The position numbers were made by a program, and so were the translations under genes. A stretch of 44,680 bases of DNA from Fimbriimonas ginsengisoli (lineage in GTDB: Bacteria > Armatimonadota > Fimbriimonadia > Fimbriimonadales > Fimbriimonadaceae), in contig JACOSL010000027.1 of NCBI GenBank assembly GCA_016179045.1, positions 1-44,680 of the forward strand, read 5' to 3'. This document shows positions 1 through 9,430 of this stretch, piece after piece. Position 1 is the first letter of the stretch. Each line of letters starts with the position of its first letter. The notes under the pieces were generated by a model that saw nothing but the letters and a program-made list of their open reading frames with translations, searched no databases and was not told the origin of the DNA.

Positions 1-97
1 GGGGTGGGTGGCTGCATCATCCCATCCTATCCGCCGGAGATCCCCCCTCATATCACCCAGGTTCGTGTAGCCTCAACGCCCCGCGAGTAGACTCTGG

Positions 98-1648
98 GTG
101 ACGATGAGCGCCACGTTCCTCGAACTCCCGCGCGATTCCAACCAGGCCCTCGGCATCGGCCGCTACGCGGTGGATTTCCTCGCCGGCAAGCTGGGCCCGG
201 GGCCGTCGCGGGTGGTGCTCGAGCGCACGCGCCTGTTCCACACCGACGCCGTGCTCTGCGGCTCCTCCGCGCTCGCCCTCGAAACCAACGCGCCCACGTT
301 GCTGCGCCGGGAGGCGCTCGAATACCCAGACGCGCCCGGCGCAACCGTCCTCGGGGGGCGGCAGCGCGTGAAGGCGGAAAAGGCGGTGGTCGCCAACTGC
401 AGCGCCGTGCGCGAATGGGACAGCAACGGCACCAACTTTGGCTACAACCCCGCCCTCGGCCATACGGCGGGCGAGTTCGGCCACAACGACTACTATCCGG
501 TCGTGATCGGGGCCTGCCAGCAGACCGGGCTCGGCGGAGAGCGGGCGCTGCTCGCCATGGTCTGCCTCGACGAAATCCGCGGGCGGCTCGCCGAGGTGTT
601 CAGCCTCAAGACCTATAAGATCGACCACGTCGTGCATGGCGCGATCGCCTCCGCCGCCGTGTATGGCGCGCTGATGGGGGCGAGCCCCGAGCAGATCGAG
701 AGCGCGATCGGCATGGTGGTCGCCCACTACGTGCCTTGGCGGGCGATCCGGGCGGGCAAGCAGCTGAGCGATTCGAAAGGGGCGAGCGCAGCGATCAGTG
801 CGGAGGCGGCGGTGCTTTCGATGAAGCGCGCGCTGGCCGGCTTTATCGGCCCCGGCAACATCTTCCGCAATCCCGAAAGCCTGTTCCGCCAGTTCGTGCC
901 GACGGGGGGCGAATCGCCGTTCGATCTCGTGCTCAGCCATTCGGGAGACGACTTCGCGGTGATGGGGATGCACTTCAAGCTGGGGCTGTACGAGCACCAG
1001 TCGGCCGGCGCTTTGCAAGGCCTCCTGAACCTGATCGAAGCCCACGCCGACCTGCTCGCCCCCGGGCGCATCGCGCGCATCAAGATCAAGGCCTATGAGC
1101 CCGCCTTTGGCATCATCGGCGATCCCGCCAAGCGCGATCCGCAAACCCGGCAGTCAGCCGATCACTCGATGGTGTATATCGTCGCCACGATGCTGCGCAA
1201 GGCGGTCGAGGCCGGTCTGCCGGCGGGTCAGGGGACGGATGGGCTTTGGAAGGCGCTGATGCTGATGCCGGAGGACTATAGCCGGGCAGCGATCGCCCAC
1301 CCCAAGACGCGCGAGTTGATGGCGAGGATCGAATTCGAGCACGGCGGAACGGAATACGACGCCCGGTACCCGGACGGAATCCCGACCTCGGTGGCGATCA
1401 TCGACTCTTCGGGTAGGGAAGTCGATAGCGGGCTCGTCATGTATCCAGCCGGGCACGCGCGGAACGTGGAGGCCGATCTCGCCGGCATTCTGGAGGCTAA
1501 GTTTGAACGCATGGCGGCGCTCGCCGTGCCCGATGGGCACGATTCGGCCGCGCTGATCAACCGCTTGGGGGCCCTGGGCTCGCTCGACGCGGATGGACTG
1601 CTAGGGCTGTACGACTTTCCGATCGCGAGCCGGCCTGGCGTCGACTAG
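98..1648 (+). CDS. MmgE/PrpD family protein (2-methylcitrate dehydratase-like)
   Basis: A 516-residue cytosolic protein of the MmgE/PrpD family, whose members dehydrate 2-methylcitrate or related tricarboxylic acids. Family-like stretches are HTAGEFGHNDYYPVVIGAC near residue 125 and the SDSKGASAAISAEAA region near residue 230, followed by a C-terminal lid with a YPDGIP segment. Length is slightly above the usual 450-490. The start is either GTG 98 or the in-frame ATG at 104; ATG 104 is equally good. No methylcitrate synthase or methylisocitrate lyase lies nearby, so the exact substrate is not shown by context. The gene ends tail-to-tail with the next one, sharing CTAG at 1645-1648. Confidence 0.85.
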   Translation: MTMSATFLELPRDSNQALGIGRYAVDFLAGKLGPGPSRVVLERTRLFHTDAVLCGSSALALETNAPTLLRREALEYPDAPGATVLGGRQRVKAEKAVVANCSAVREWDSNGTNFGYNPALGHTAGEFGHNDYYPVVIGACQQTGLGGERALLAMVCLDEIRGRLAEVFSLKTYKIDHVVHGAIASAAVYGALMGASPEQIESAIGMVVAHYVPWRAIRAGKQLSDSKGASAAISAEAAVLSMKRALAGFIGPGNIFRNPESLFRQFVPTGGESPFDLVLSHSGDDFAVMGMHFKLGLYEHQSAGALQGLLNLIEAHADLLAPGRIARIKIKAYEPAFGIIGDPAKRDPQTRQSADHSMVYIVATMLRKAVEAGLPAGQGTDGLWKALMLMPEDYSRAAIAHPKTRELMARIEFEHGGTEYDARYPDGIPTSVAIIDSSGREVDSGLVMYPAGHARNVEADLAGILEAKFERMAALAVPDGHDSAALINRLGALGSLDADGLLGLYDFPIASRPGVD

Positions 1649-2199
1649 CTTGGGCGCGCGGTGGCCGCTTTGACCTGCGCCTCGATCTGGGCGACGTGGC
1701 GCTTGGCGTGGGCCTCTTGAATGGCGAAGCAATCGGCCAGGTTCATCGTGATGAACGACACGATGGGGTTGCGGATCGTGGCCGAGCCAAGGTCCATGCC
1801 CTTGCAGCCCTCGGCGATCGCGATGATGTCCTCAAAGGCGTTCTTGAAGCGGTCAAGAACCTCGGGGCCGTAGGGTCCGGGGCCAGGAACGAGCTTCTTA
1901 GGCATCGGCCCCTTGCCATCTGGGCCGGCCGCCTTGATTATCAGTTTGCCGAAGAAGGTGAAGTGGAGGGCCTTGTCGGCGGTGGATTTCTTCGCCTTCA
2001 CGAGCGCGTGGTTCATTGGGCTGACATAGCCTTCCGCGCCGAGGGCCAGATGCTCGAGGATCTGGCCGATGCTAAGGACGGCGCCCGCCGGCCTCGCGTT
2101 GATCGCGGTCGCGTCGAGCCCCTTGACCGCGTTTTCGGCTCGGTGCAGATAGGCGCGCACCCGGGTCGGGTAATCCCCAAGGAACTCGGCGGAGGTCAT
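1645..2199 (-). CDS. DinB-like / DUF1569-type protein
   Basis: A 184-residue protein resembling the DinB/YfiT four-helix-bundle superfamily, which includes metal-dependent thiol transferases and many uncharacterised stress proteins. Seen: an N-terminal helix with RVRAYLHRAENAVKGL, the segment GQILEHLALG near residue 45 (position of the first metal-binding His in the fold) and a C-terminal EAHAKRHVAQIEAQV helix carrying further His residues. No signal peptide or membrane segment. It runs leftward 7 bp after the acetyltransferase gene and is probably co-transcribed with it. Substrate unknown; the family call rests on the pattern of helices and histidines. Confidence 0.7.
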   Translation of the reverse strand: MTSAEFLGDYPTRVRAYLHRAENAVKGLDATAINARPAGAVLSIGQILEHLALGAEGYVSPMNHALVKAKKSTADKALHFTFFGKLIIKAAGPDGKGPMPKKLVPGPGPYGPEVLDRFKNAFEDIIAIAEGCKGMDLGSATIRNPIVSFITMNLADCFAIQEAHAKRHVAQIEAQVKAATARPS

Positions 2200-2206
2200 G
2201 CCGCCA

Positions 2207-3145
2207 TTATGTCGCCAGGTCGAGCGACATCGCGGTGTAGCGCCTAGTTACCGCAAATCCGTGGGCCTCATAGAATGAGGCGAGTACGGTCCAGTCGATG
2301 ATGCAGCGGCGCGCGCCCCGGTCGCGCAGGCGCTCTAGCGCCGAGCCGAGAAGCGCATCGCCGAGGCCGCGCCCGCGAAGCGCCTTCACCACTCCGATCG
2401 GACCAAGGCTGCACCAGTTGGGGCCGAGCGAGGCGCGCCAAACCGCTCCCCCGAGCGGCAGTTTCGCCCCCTCCTGCTGAAGCAAGGCGAATCCGCTGAG
2501 CGAGCCATCGACGAACAGGCCGAACACGCACTCCGGCCCTTCGCGCCGTGCCTTATCGGTGACGTCGAAACGCCATCGAGGCGAAAACTCGTCCTTTAGC
2601 AGCCGGTCGAGGGTCTTCATGTCCGCCTCATCGAGCGGCCGGAAGGCAGAGCCCTCGGGGAGCGGGCGCGGCCTGTAGTCCTGCAAGTCCCGCTCGAGGT
2701 CGAATATCTCGCCGCCACGTCGAAAGCCGACGCGCTCCAAGCTGGCGCGCAATCCGAGGGCATCGTCCGGGCAACCGGGCAGGAGGTGCCTTGAATCCTG
2801 TCCCAGCACCAGTCGGGTCGCCCCTCGTCGCCTCACGGCATCGATTGACGCGCGAAGGGCTTCGTCGCCTGAGTCGGGGCTCGCGCACGCGAACGCGCAG
2901 AGGTGAGCATGGCGCGCTTCACCGCCCGGATACAGCGTTGGAGTCGCTGAGGACTTGATAAGGGAACAAGCCACGAAACTTGCCCCATCGGCCACCGCAA
3001 AGGAAGCATCGAAGTCAAATGCGGGCGAATCGACCGTATGGAGGCGGAGCATCTCCAGGTCGAGCCGAAAGCGCGCGGGGTAGAAGCGATTCCAAAGGCC
3101 CTCGACCTCCGGCAAGTCGGCGCTCTGAAAGCGCCGGATCGCCAT
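2207..3145 (-). CDS. GNAT family N-acetyltransferase, probably two-domain
   Basis: A 312-residue protein whose C-terminal half has a clear GNAT acetyl-CoA-binding signature, GPIGVVKALRGRGLGDALL (the R-G-x-G-L-G loop), followed by a beta strand with IDWT and the closing YEAHGF element. The N-terminal half starts IRRFQSADLPEVEGLWNRF, which looks like a second, degenerate GNAT domain. Such tandem proteins usually transfer an acetyl group to an amine, but the acceptor cannot be told. The ATG overlaps the stop of the upstream gene by one base (TGATG), so translation is probably coupled. Confidence 0.82.
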   Translation of the reverse strand: MAIRRFQSADLPEVEGLWNRFYPARFRLDLEMLRLHTVDSPAFDFDASFAVADGASFVACSLIKSSATPTLYPGGEARHAHLCAFACASPDSGDEALRASIDAVRRRGATRLVLGQDSRHLLPGCPDDALGLRASLERVGFRRGGEIFDLERDLQDYRPRPLPEGSAFRPLDEADMKTLDRLLKDEFSPRWRFDVTDKARREGPECVFGLFVDGSLSGFALLQQEGAKLPLGGAVWRASLGPNWCSLGPIGVVKALRGRGLGDALLGSALERLRDRGARRCIIDWTVLASFYEAHGFAVTRRYTAMSLDLAT

Positions 3146-3660
3146 CAGGCCTTGGCGGCCAGATGCCGAAGATGCTCGCCGTACAGCATCAGCGCCTCGC
3201 GGGTGCGTTGGATGCGGCTGATCATCCCCCCGTCGTCGCTCCTCAGGAAAGCCTCGACGGTGGGCGGCGCGACGAGCGCCTCGAAGGCGTCGGCCGAGGC
3301 GCCAAACGCCAGCCCCTGCTCGGCATCCTCCGCGCTATACCTAAGGAAGGCGACGACAAAGCGCCTCAGATTGGGATAGTTGTCCTTGATCCAGGTGCGC
3401 AACCGCTGATATTCGCGCTCGAGGTTGGCCGACGGCCCGAGTTGGGCGGCATCGCACAGAGTCTCGATTAGCTCCTCATAGTGGCCGTAAAACACGATGA
3501 GTTCGGTCTGGCGCTCCTCGACCGGTGGCATAGAAGCGACCGCCACGTTCTCGCGCCGATCTCGCACGCCGAGCAGCACGCGGGTGGCCATCGAACGGGC
3601 CACTTCGAGCGCCGACCGGCCCCGGAGGCCCAATCTTCCATGTACCCGCTCAGCTGCCAT
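3145..3660 (-). CDS. Unknown small helical protein
   Basis: I do not recognise this 171-residue protein. It is predicted soluble and mostly helical, rich in Arg, Leu and Glu, with segments HYEELIETLCDAAQLGPSA and a tail TREALMLYGEHLRHLAAKA. An upstream in-frame start at 3687 exists, but ATG 3660 is preceded at six bases by AAGGAGG (3667-3673), so 3660 is preferred. The gene overlaps the DUF1844 gene by 11 bp and the acetyltransferase by 1 bp, making a compact leftward operon. Confidence 0.7.
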   Translation of the reverse strand: MAAERVHGRLGLRGRSALEVARSMATRVLLGVRDRRENVAVASMPPVEERQTELIVFYGHYEELIETLCDAAQLGPSANLEREYQRLRTWIKDNYPNLRRFVVAFLRYSAEDAEQGLAFGASADAFEALVAPPTVEAFLRSDDGGMISRIQRTREALMLYGEHLRHLAAKA

Positions 3661-3949
3661 CACCCGCCTCCTTGCGCTTTTCAACATAGTTGAGCCGCAA
3701 ATCTCTCACTAATCCGTTCATCCGCCGCCTGTCGTCTTCGTCGAGCTTGGGGTCGACGACCGTCGCGAGATAGGCAACCAGATCGATTGCCGTCTTCGCC
3801 TGATCTAGGTCCTTCTCGATTTTGCCGGTCACGGGGTCGGGCTGAAGCCCGAGCTTGCACCAAGCGATGCCCGCCAATTGCTCGGCCATCACCGCCGCGA
3901 GCAGATGCACATCGATCGGTTCCTTCGGCTCGCCGGCGGCCTTGTCCAT
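3650..3949 (-). CDS. DUF1844 domain protein
   Basis: A small (about 99 aa) conserved protein of unknown function. The run LLAAVMAEQLAGIAWCKLGL, then PDPVTGKIEKDLDQAKTAID, then DEDDRRRMNGLVRDLRLNYV is the characteristic order of the DUF1844 family. The open frame extends to a TTG at 4024, which would add 25 residues of low-complexity sequence; ATG 3949 (MDKAAGEPKEPID) gives the usual family length. It lies head-to-head with trxB (start 4046), so the short region between holds divergent promoters. It is the first gene of the leftward group. Confidence 0.72.
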   Translation of the reverse strand: MDKAAGEPKEPIDVHLLAAVMAEQLAGIAWCKLGLQPDPVTGKIEKDLDQAKTAIDLVAYLATVVDPKLDEDDRRRMNGLVRDLRLNYVEKRKEAGDGS

Positions 3950-4045
3950 CTCCGTGGGACCAGACGCGCGCGCGTCGCCCAAAGTCGTGCCGATTTCTCT
4001 CCTTCGGGCGACGTAGATGCCCAAGGGTAATCTGCACGCCTCCCA

Positions 4046-4996
4046 ATGGACAACCAGGTTGAAAACGTCATCGTCGTCGGCTCCGGCCCGGCGGGATACA
4101 CCGCCGCGCTCTACGCGGCCCGCGCCGATTTGAAGCCTCTCCTGCTCGCCGGCCCCGAGCCGGGCGGCCAGTTGATGATCACGACCGACGTCGAGAACTA
4201 TCCCGGCTTCCCGGACGGCGTGCTAGGGCCGCCGCTGATGGAGCTTTTTCAGAAGCAAGCCGAGCGGTTCGGCGCCCGCGTGCTCTTCGAAACGGTGTCG
4301 AAGGCGGACCTCTCCAAGCGCCCGTTTCGGATCTGGTCGGAAGGAGCCGAGCGCCAAGCTCAAACCCTGATCATCGCCACCGGCGCTTCCGCGAAGTGGC
4401 TGGGCCTGGAGTCCGAGCAGACCTTTGGTGGCCACGGGGTGAGCGCCTGCGCCACCTGCGACGGGTTCTTCTTCCGGGGCAAAGAGGTGCTGGTGGTGGG
4501 CGGAGGAGACACTGCGATGGAAGAAGCGAGCTACTTGACCCGCCACTGCTCGAAAGTGCTGCTTGCGCACCGGCGCCAGGCGTTCCGGGCGAGCAAAATC
4601 ATGCAGGATCGCGTTCTCAGCAATCCCAAGATCGAAGTGCTGTGGAACACGGAGGTCGACGAGATCCTCGGCGAATGCACGCCGATTAAGAAGGTGACGG
4701 GTGTGCGCCTGCGCGACGCCGTATCGGGCGCGACCAAGGAGCGTCCCATCGATGGAGTGTTCGTCGCGATCGGCCACAGGCCGAACAGCTCGGTATTCGC
4801 CGGATTCCTCGACATGGATGCGGTCGGGTACGTCAAGACGCAGGCCGGTTCGACTCGAACCAACGTGCCGGGAGTGTTCGTTGCGGGCGACGTTGCCGAT
4901 AGCGTTTACCGGCAGGCGGTGACCGCCGCCGGAACGGGCTGCATGGCGGCGATGGACGCCGAGCGCTTCCTCGAGGCCGAAGGCCCGCACGCATGA
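4046..4996 (+). CDS. trxB: Thioredoxin-disulfide reductase
   Basis: NADPH:thioredoxin reductase, 316 residues as is usual for the low-Mr enzyme. The FAD-binding GSGPAGY is at residues 12-18, the redox-active CATC at 135-138 within a SACATCDG context, the NADPH-binding GGGDTA at 152-157, and the C-terminal FAD contact [21 protein letters not shown] follows. It keeps cytosolic thioredoxin reduced. The stop overlaps the next start as ATGA (4993-4996), so the secreted protein downstream is likely translated in a coupled way. Confidence 0.96.
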   Translation: MDNQVENVIVVGSGPAGYTAALYAARADLKPLLLAGPEPGGQLMITTDVENYPGFPDGVLGPPLMELFQKQAERFGARVLFETVSKADLSKRPFRIWSEGAERQAQTLIIATGASAKWLGLESEQTFGGHGVSACATCDGFFFRGKEVLVVGGGDTAMEEASYLTRHCSKVLLAHRRQAFRASKIMQDRVLSNPKIEVLWNTEVDEILGECTPIKKVTGVRLRDAVSGATKERPIDGVFVAIGHRPNSSVFAGFLDMDAVGYVKTQAGSTRTNVPGVFVAGDVADSVYRQAVTAAGTGCMAAMDAERFLEAEGPHA

Positions 4997-6072
4997 TCGG
5001 GTGCCTGGCGGGGTTGGCCCTGCTGCTGGCACGCCAGGACTTGCACCACGGGCTCATCCTTCCCAACCGCACTGGCCGCGCACCCATCGTCATGCTCGCT
5101 CCCGCCGAGCAGCGGCTAGATCCCCCCAAGCTCTCACCAAAGCAGGGTTGGATGTTCGAGTGGGTGGTGCGCGGATACGCACAACTTAGCGTCAATAACA
5201 TGGTTGAATCGCCAAGGCTGCGGGTCTTTTCGCAAGAGCATCGAGACGAGGGCGATCCTGCCCTCCCGGTCGCCCGGATGCTGATGAGACTTTGGGAGAT
5301 GAACGTGCGCGAATACCGGGTCGACCATGCTTATAAATACAATGCGCAGCTTGTGGACTTCTACTTATGCTATGGCGGCAAGGCAGGAGGCGAGCAGCTA
5401 TTCGGGCGGGACGACGAGGGTGGCAAGCCCCACGACGTCAACACGGTTTACATATATGACCTGCGGAGCTTTTCGAGCCCGGTCGAAATGGCGCGTGAGC
5501 TCTCCCACGAATACGGCCACGCTTCGCTTCCGCCTGTGGGCGGCTATACCGCTCCCGAGAACTGGGCGAACGGCTACTTGGGCGAGAAGCTGTATCTGCG
5601 CTACTTGCGCGACGCGATTGCGGCAAAGAGACTCGACCCGGACGACGCGTTAGGCGCGAACCTGCCTTCCTTGAACCTATGGGTGCGCCGCAACGTCGAT
5701 CCGCTCGTGTTGCGGTCGGCGACGGGTGATAAGCCATCCACGGCGCTCGCCGCCAGGGGAAGCGTCGGAATGGAGGCGTTCATCGGCCTAGTTCTCTACG
5801 TTCAAACCCTGTTGCCACCGCGCGCATTCGCGATGGCGCTGTGGGGAATCGGCTCGACGAAGGCGGAGGACTTTCTCGATTCCACTGTGACCGCCGTCTC
5901 CTCGATGAAGTCGGTCACTTTCCGAATCCCCGCCGTCGTGAAAGGCAAGTCGATTTGGCTGCCCATAGGCAAGGGCGAACTTGCAGGCGGGACGATCACC
6001 GAGCGTGATGGGAATTGGGCCAAAGTGAAGCCAAGCGGTAAGGGCCCGATTCGAGTGACCAATCCGGGCTAA
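4993..6072 (+). CDS. Secreted HExxH-motif protein, putative zinc metallopeptidase
   Basis: A 359-residue protein of no recognised family. A short hydrophobic N-terminus ([11 protein letters not shown]) looks like a signal or anchor. Residues 171-176 read SHEYGH, a zinc-binding HExxH, preceded by a helix-like VEMAREL. Glu198 in [10 protein letters not shown] lies 22 residues beyond the second His and could be the third ligand, as in gluzincins; Glu189 is an alternative. The C-terminus is a short beta-rich domain ([20 protein letters not shown]). Overlap with trxB suggests co-expression; a functional tie to thiol chemistry is not shown. Protease activity is inference from the motif only. Confidence 0.65.
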   Translation: MIGCLAGLALLLARQDLHHGLILPNRTGRAPIVMLAPAEQRLDPPKLSPKQGWMFEWVVRGYAQLSVNNMVESPRLRVFSQEHRDEGDPALPVARMLMRLWEMNVREYRVDHAYKYNAQLVDFYLCYGGKAGGEQLFGRDDEGGKPHDVNTVYIYDLRSFSSPVEMARELSHEYGHASLPPVGGYTAPENWANGYLGEKLYLRYLRDAIAAKRLDPDDALGANLPSLNLWVRRNVDPLVLRSATGDKPSTALAARGSVGMEAFIGLVLYVQTLLPPRAFAMALWGIGSTKAEDFLDSTVTAVSSMKSVTFRIPAVVKGKSIWLPIGKGELAGGTITERDGNWAKVKPSGKGPIRVTNPG

Positions 6073-6090
6073 GCGGGCATAATCCGGTGC

Positions 6091-7449
6091 GTGAACCGAT
6101 GGGGCTGGGGGCTGCTTGTCGTCGTCCTCGCCTGCTTGCCGATCCTGGCTCGCCGCTCGACGTCGCCCGCCCTGCTGCGCGATACCGACACATCGGAGTT
6201 GCTCAAGGCCGTTCGCCTACGCCATTCGCCTCTGAGTTGGTTCCTCGGCGACTGGCCGCTGCAAAATCACTTCTACCGCCCTGTCGTCGCCATCTCGTTT
6301 GAAGTCGACTCGGCCGTCTACGGGGATCGGGCGGCGGGATATGGCCTGACGAACTCATTGCTTTGTGTGGGGTGCTTGCTTGCCTTGTTCTGGTTCTGCG
6401 CCGAACTGACAGGATCGCTCAGCCTCAGCCTGATCGCCGCTTTCGTCTTTGCTCTGTGGAACATCGATTCGGGCGCCGTGGTTGCGCCTGGCGCTGCCTG
6501 GGCCTCCGGCGGGATCGCCTCGATGGGACTCATTCGCCATGGATTGAGGGTGCGGCACTGGCTGCCCGCCTCGCTATGCCTTGCTTTCCTTTCGTACGAA
6601 CTCGGCGGCATCGCCGCCTTGTCCTTTCGAATGTCGTGGTGGCTGCCTGGGCGAACCGCCTCGCTGATGGCCCTCTTCGCTCTGATTTCCCTTGCCTCGT
6701 ACGCTAGGCTCGAACGGATTGGTCCTGATCGCATGCCTCCCCGCGAGCCCACGGCGACCGATCTTCCTGCCACGCGGACGAGCGGGGCCCCGTCTCAGGC
6801 GACGGGACGTGAGTGGCTCTGGGCCCTGCTTAGTCTGGCCTGCCTAGCACTGGCGCTGGCGAGCTATGAGCAGGCGGTCGTGCTGCCGGTGGCGCTCCTC
6901 GGAGTTGGGCTCCTGTTTCAACTTGGGGGGCACCGCATTCGATGGCCTTGGCACGCGGCCTCCTGGGCTTTGCTGTTGCTCTACCTGGCGATTCGCAAAC
7001 TCGTTCTTCCCGCGGGCGTTTCGGGCTACCAATTGCAGCAGTTTCGTCACGGGGTCACGGTTGCCTGGTCGATCGCTCGTTACGTCTTTCCGGCCAGCTT
7101 CGATGCTCGCGACCTGCTCTTCGGAGGGCTCTCGGGAGCCTTGTTGCTGAGTCTGGAGCCGCTACGGCAGGCTTGGGCCGTCTCCGCGAACGTGGTCGCA
7201 TACCTGCAGATTCGGCGTCGGCTGTGGGTAGGGCTCTGCGCTTACGCGCTTTCGGTCGGTTCGTTCCTCCCGATGGCCTGGCTTAAGCCGTTCGAGCATT
7301 ACCATTACCTGCCGATGGCGTTCAGGGCGCTGTTCGTCGCCGTGCTGGCAGCGGTGTGCTTCGACCTGTCCGTTACCGCGGTGTCGCCCCGAGCGCGGCA
7401 AGCGCCGCCACGGCCTTCTCCCGCACCTGGTTCGCTTCTTCGTCCGTAA
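6091..7449 (+). CDS. Polytopic membrane protein, GT-C glycosyltransferase-like
   Basis: A 452-residue integral membrane protein starting at GTG, with roughly ten hydrophobic segments. The first extracytoplasmic loop contains LRDTDTSELLK and later NHFYRPVVAISFEVDSAVYG followed by GYGLTNSLL. That order (acidic loop, YRP, then a small-residue helix with a TN pair) resembles GT-C-fold glycosyltransferases of the PMT/TMTC kind, which use lipid-linked sugars. I cannot name the substrate. The last about 25 codons (Pro/Arg-rich) overlap the antisense 3' end of pheT by 77 bp and are probably not conserved. Confidence 0.6.
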   Translation: MNRWGWGLLVVVLACLPILARRSTSPALLRDTDTSELLKAVRLRHSPLSWFLGDWPLQNHFYRPVVAISFEVDSAVYGDRAAGYGLTNSLLCVGCLLALFWFCAELTGSLSLSLIAAFVFALWNIDSGAVVAPGAAWASGGIASMGLIRHGLRVRHWLPASLCLAFLSYELGGIAALSFRMSWWLPGRTASLMALFALISLASYARLERIGPDRMPPREPTATDLPATRTSGAPSQATGREWLWALLSLACLALALASYEQAVVLPVALLGVGLLFQLGGHRIRWPWHAASWALLLLYLAIRKLVLPAGVSGYQLQQFRHGVTVAWSIARYVFPASFDARDLLFGGLSGALLLSLEPLRQAWAVSANVVAYLQIRRRLWVGLCAYALSVGSFLPMAWLKPFEHYHYLPMAFRALFVAVLAAVCFDLSVTAVSPRARQAPPRPSPAPGSLLRP

Positions 7450-9412
7450 GGTTGCCTCCGAACTTGCGGAGTTGGAGCGCGAGCCCAAGCGAGTGCATCC
7501 CAGCCGGAATCCCCTTCCCGTCGTACACGTCGAACAGCCAGTGCCTCTCGAGTAGCTCGCCGCAGGCGGCCACTATGGATTTCTCTACCTTTTCGTACGG
7601 CAATGCCTTAGCGATGAGGATTGCGATGTCCCGTCGGACGGCGGGGTTGCGGCTAATCGGGCGGTAGGTCGCTGAGTCGGAAGCTGCGTTGCAGAGAGCG
7701 TCTATGTCGAGCTCGGCCATGACCGTGCTTTCTGGCAAGGAGATCGTCTCGGCGATGGCCGGGTGAATCTGGCCGAGAACGCCGATCGGCTTACCGCAAC
7801 AAGACAGCATGGCCTGACGGGTCGGATGAAGACGGGGATCGGTGGTCGATGGTGACTCGAGCTTCAGTGCAGCCCCGATCGTCATGGCAACCTCGAGCAG
7901 TGCGCCCTTCAAGCTGAAAAAGTCCGCTTGTGGCGCCACTTCGTGCTGACGATTGGGGGGACAAAGCGCGCCAACGCTGAGCAATGCGACGTTGCGATGT
8001 TCGACCGGGCCATCTCCCCCGCCCGCAATGACACGGCCGACCTCGAACAGGTGCAGGTCGCTGCCTTCGTTGCGAACGGCGGCGTCGGCCAGGCAGGGAA
8101 GAAGCGAATTGCGCAAATATGCCATCTCGGGCGAACTGGGATGGCGCGGCCCGACTCGCGTTCCGCCACTGTCGAGGGGGTGCAGATCGCGTAAGGAATG
8201 GCTCATGAGTTGAGAGAACCCAAGCCGGACGATGCAGTCTCGAACCTGGTCGACGCGCGCCTCGAGACCGAACACCCCGCCCTGCAGGGTCGCCCCATGT
8301 GGCAGGCATTCGGGGATTTTCTCGTAGCCGTGAACTCGCCCAAGCTCCTCGATCACGTCGCATTCGCGAACGACGTCGGGACGCCATGAGGGCGGGGTCT
8401 CAATGAGCGGCTCGCCATCGCCCGACACCTGAAAACCGAGGTTCTCTAGATACGATTTCGCCTGCGCGGGCTCGATGTCCATGCCGAGCAGGCGATTCGC
8501 CTGGCTTAGGCTCAGTTCGATGCTCAGCGGATCATGGCGGCCCGGGTAGACGTCGACTAAGCCGCTCGAGGATGCCGGGCTGCCGGATTCCGAGAGGAGC
8601 TGCGCGAAGCGGTTCAGCGCGGCGACCACGCCCTCGGGATCGACGCTTCGCTCGAATCGGTACGAAGCCTCAGTGGAGAGCCCAAGTTGTTTCCTAGTGC
8701 GGCGAACCGAACCGGCGTCGAAATGGGCGGATTCGAGGAGCACCTGGCTGGTCCGAGCCGAAACCTCCGTGTCGAGGCCGCCCATGATTCCCGCCGCCGC
8801 CACCAGACGCCTGGCGTCGCAGATCATCATCTGCCCAGGCGCAAGCTCCCGCTCGACTCCGTCGAGGGTGGTGAGCTTCTCGCCCTTCCGTGCGCCGCGC
8901 ACGACGATGCGGCCTCCTTCCAGTTTCGCGAGGTCGAAGGCGTGCATCGGCTGGCCGAGCTCGAGCATCACGTAGTTGCTGAGGTCCACGAGCAGGCTGA
9001 TCGGCCGCATGCCCGCCTGGCGAAGACGCTTCTTAATCCAATCGGGAGCGTCGCCGTTGGCGACTCCGGCGAACAGGAGGCACGCATACCGGCAGCAGTC
9101 GGGCGTCTCGATCGTGACCAGCCCCTCGCCTCCCTCGGGTGGCGCGCCGGCCTCCGCGAATCGCGCCGACGCTCGCTCGTAAAGGATGGTGGGCGTCGCG
9201 TGCGGCTCCTTTGCGAGCACCTCACGCGCCAAGCCGAAGGCGGAGAGACCGTCGCCACGGTTCGACATCACCTTGACGTTTAGCACCGGCTCGCCTTCGA
9301 CCGTCTCCAGTTCTTCGAGCTCGAAGCCAGCCATCGTCAGCAGATCGCCAGTCTGCGAGGCATCCAGCTTTGTCTCGACGAAGTCGAGCAGCATGCGATA
9401 GGGAAGCTTCAT
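7373..9412 (-). CDS. pheT: Phenylalanine--tRNA ligase beta subunit, short form lacking the B2 OB domain
   Basis: Beta subunit of the (alpha-beta)2 PheRS that charges tRNA-Phe. At 679 residues it is about 100 shorter than most bacterial PheT. Residues 1-40 are the first half of domain B1 (YRMLLDFVETKLD, LLTMAGFELEELETVEG). Residues 41-66 continue directly with the second half of B1 (EPVLNVKVMSNRGDGLSAFG, then LAREV). The inserted EMAPII-like OB domain B2 that normally separates them is absent. B3/B4 editing, B5, the catalytic-like core and the C-terminal ferredoxin-fold anticodon-binding domain (YRPISRNPAVRRDIAILI) follow. It lies 18 bp downstream of pheS. Confidence 0.93.
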   Translation of the reverse strand: MKLPYRMLLDFVETKLDASQTGDLLTMAGFELEELETVEGEPVLNVKVMSNRGDGLSAFGLAREVLAKEPHATPTILYERASARFAEAGAPPEGGEGLVTIETPDCCRYACLLFAGVANGDAPDWIKKRLRQAGMRPISLLVDLSNYVMLELGQPMHAFDLAKLEGGRIVVRGARKGEKLTTLDGVERELAPGQMMICDARRLVAAAGIMGGLDTEVSARTSQVLLESAHFDAGSVRRTRKQLGLSTEASYRFERSVDPEGVVAALNRFAQLLSESGSPASSSGLVDVYPGRHDPLSIELSLSQANRLLGMDIEPAQAKSYLENLGFQVSGDGEPLIETPPSWRPDVVRECDVIEELGRVHGYEKIPECLPHGATLQGGVFGLEARVDQVRDCIVRLGFSQLMSHSLRDLHPLDSGGTRVGPRHPSSPEMAYLRNSLLPCLADAAVRNEGSDLHLFEVGRVIAGGGDGPVEHRNVALLSVGALCPPNRQHEVAPQADFFSLKGALLEVAMTIGAALKLESPSTTDPRLHPTRQAMLSCCGKPIGVLGQIHPAIAETISLPESTVMAELDIDALCNAASDSATYRPISRNPAVRRDIAILIAKALPYEKVEKSIVAACGELLERHWLFDVYDGKGIPAGMHSLGLALQLRKFGGNLTDEEANQVREKAVAALAALGATPR

Positions 9413-9430
9413 GTTCCGCGCGCTCCGTCG

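Noticed and set aside
53..1144. Long minus-strand open frame inside the PrpD-like gene
   Set aside because: Antisense to a well-supported gene; its product is Arg/Ala/His/Gly-rich with no family pattern, as expected in GC-rich DNA.
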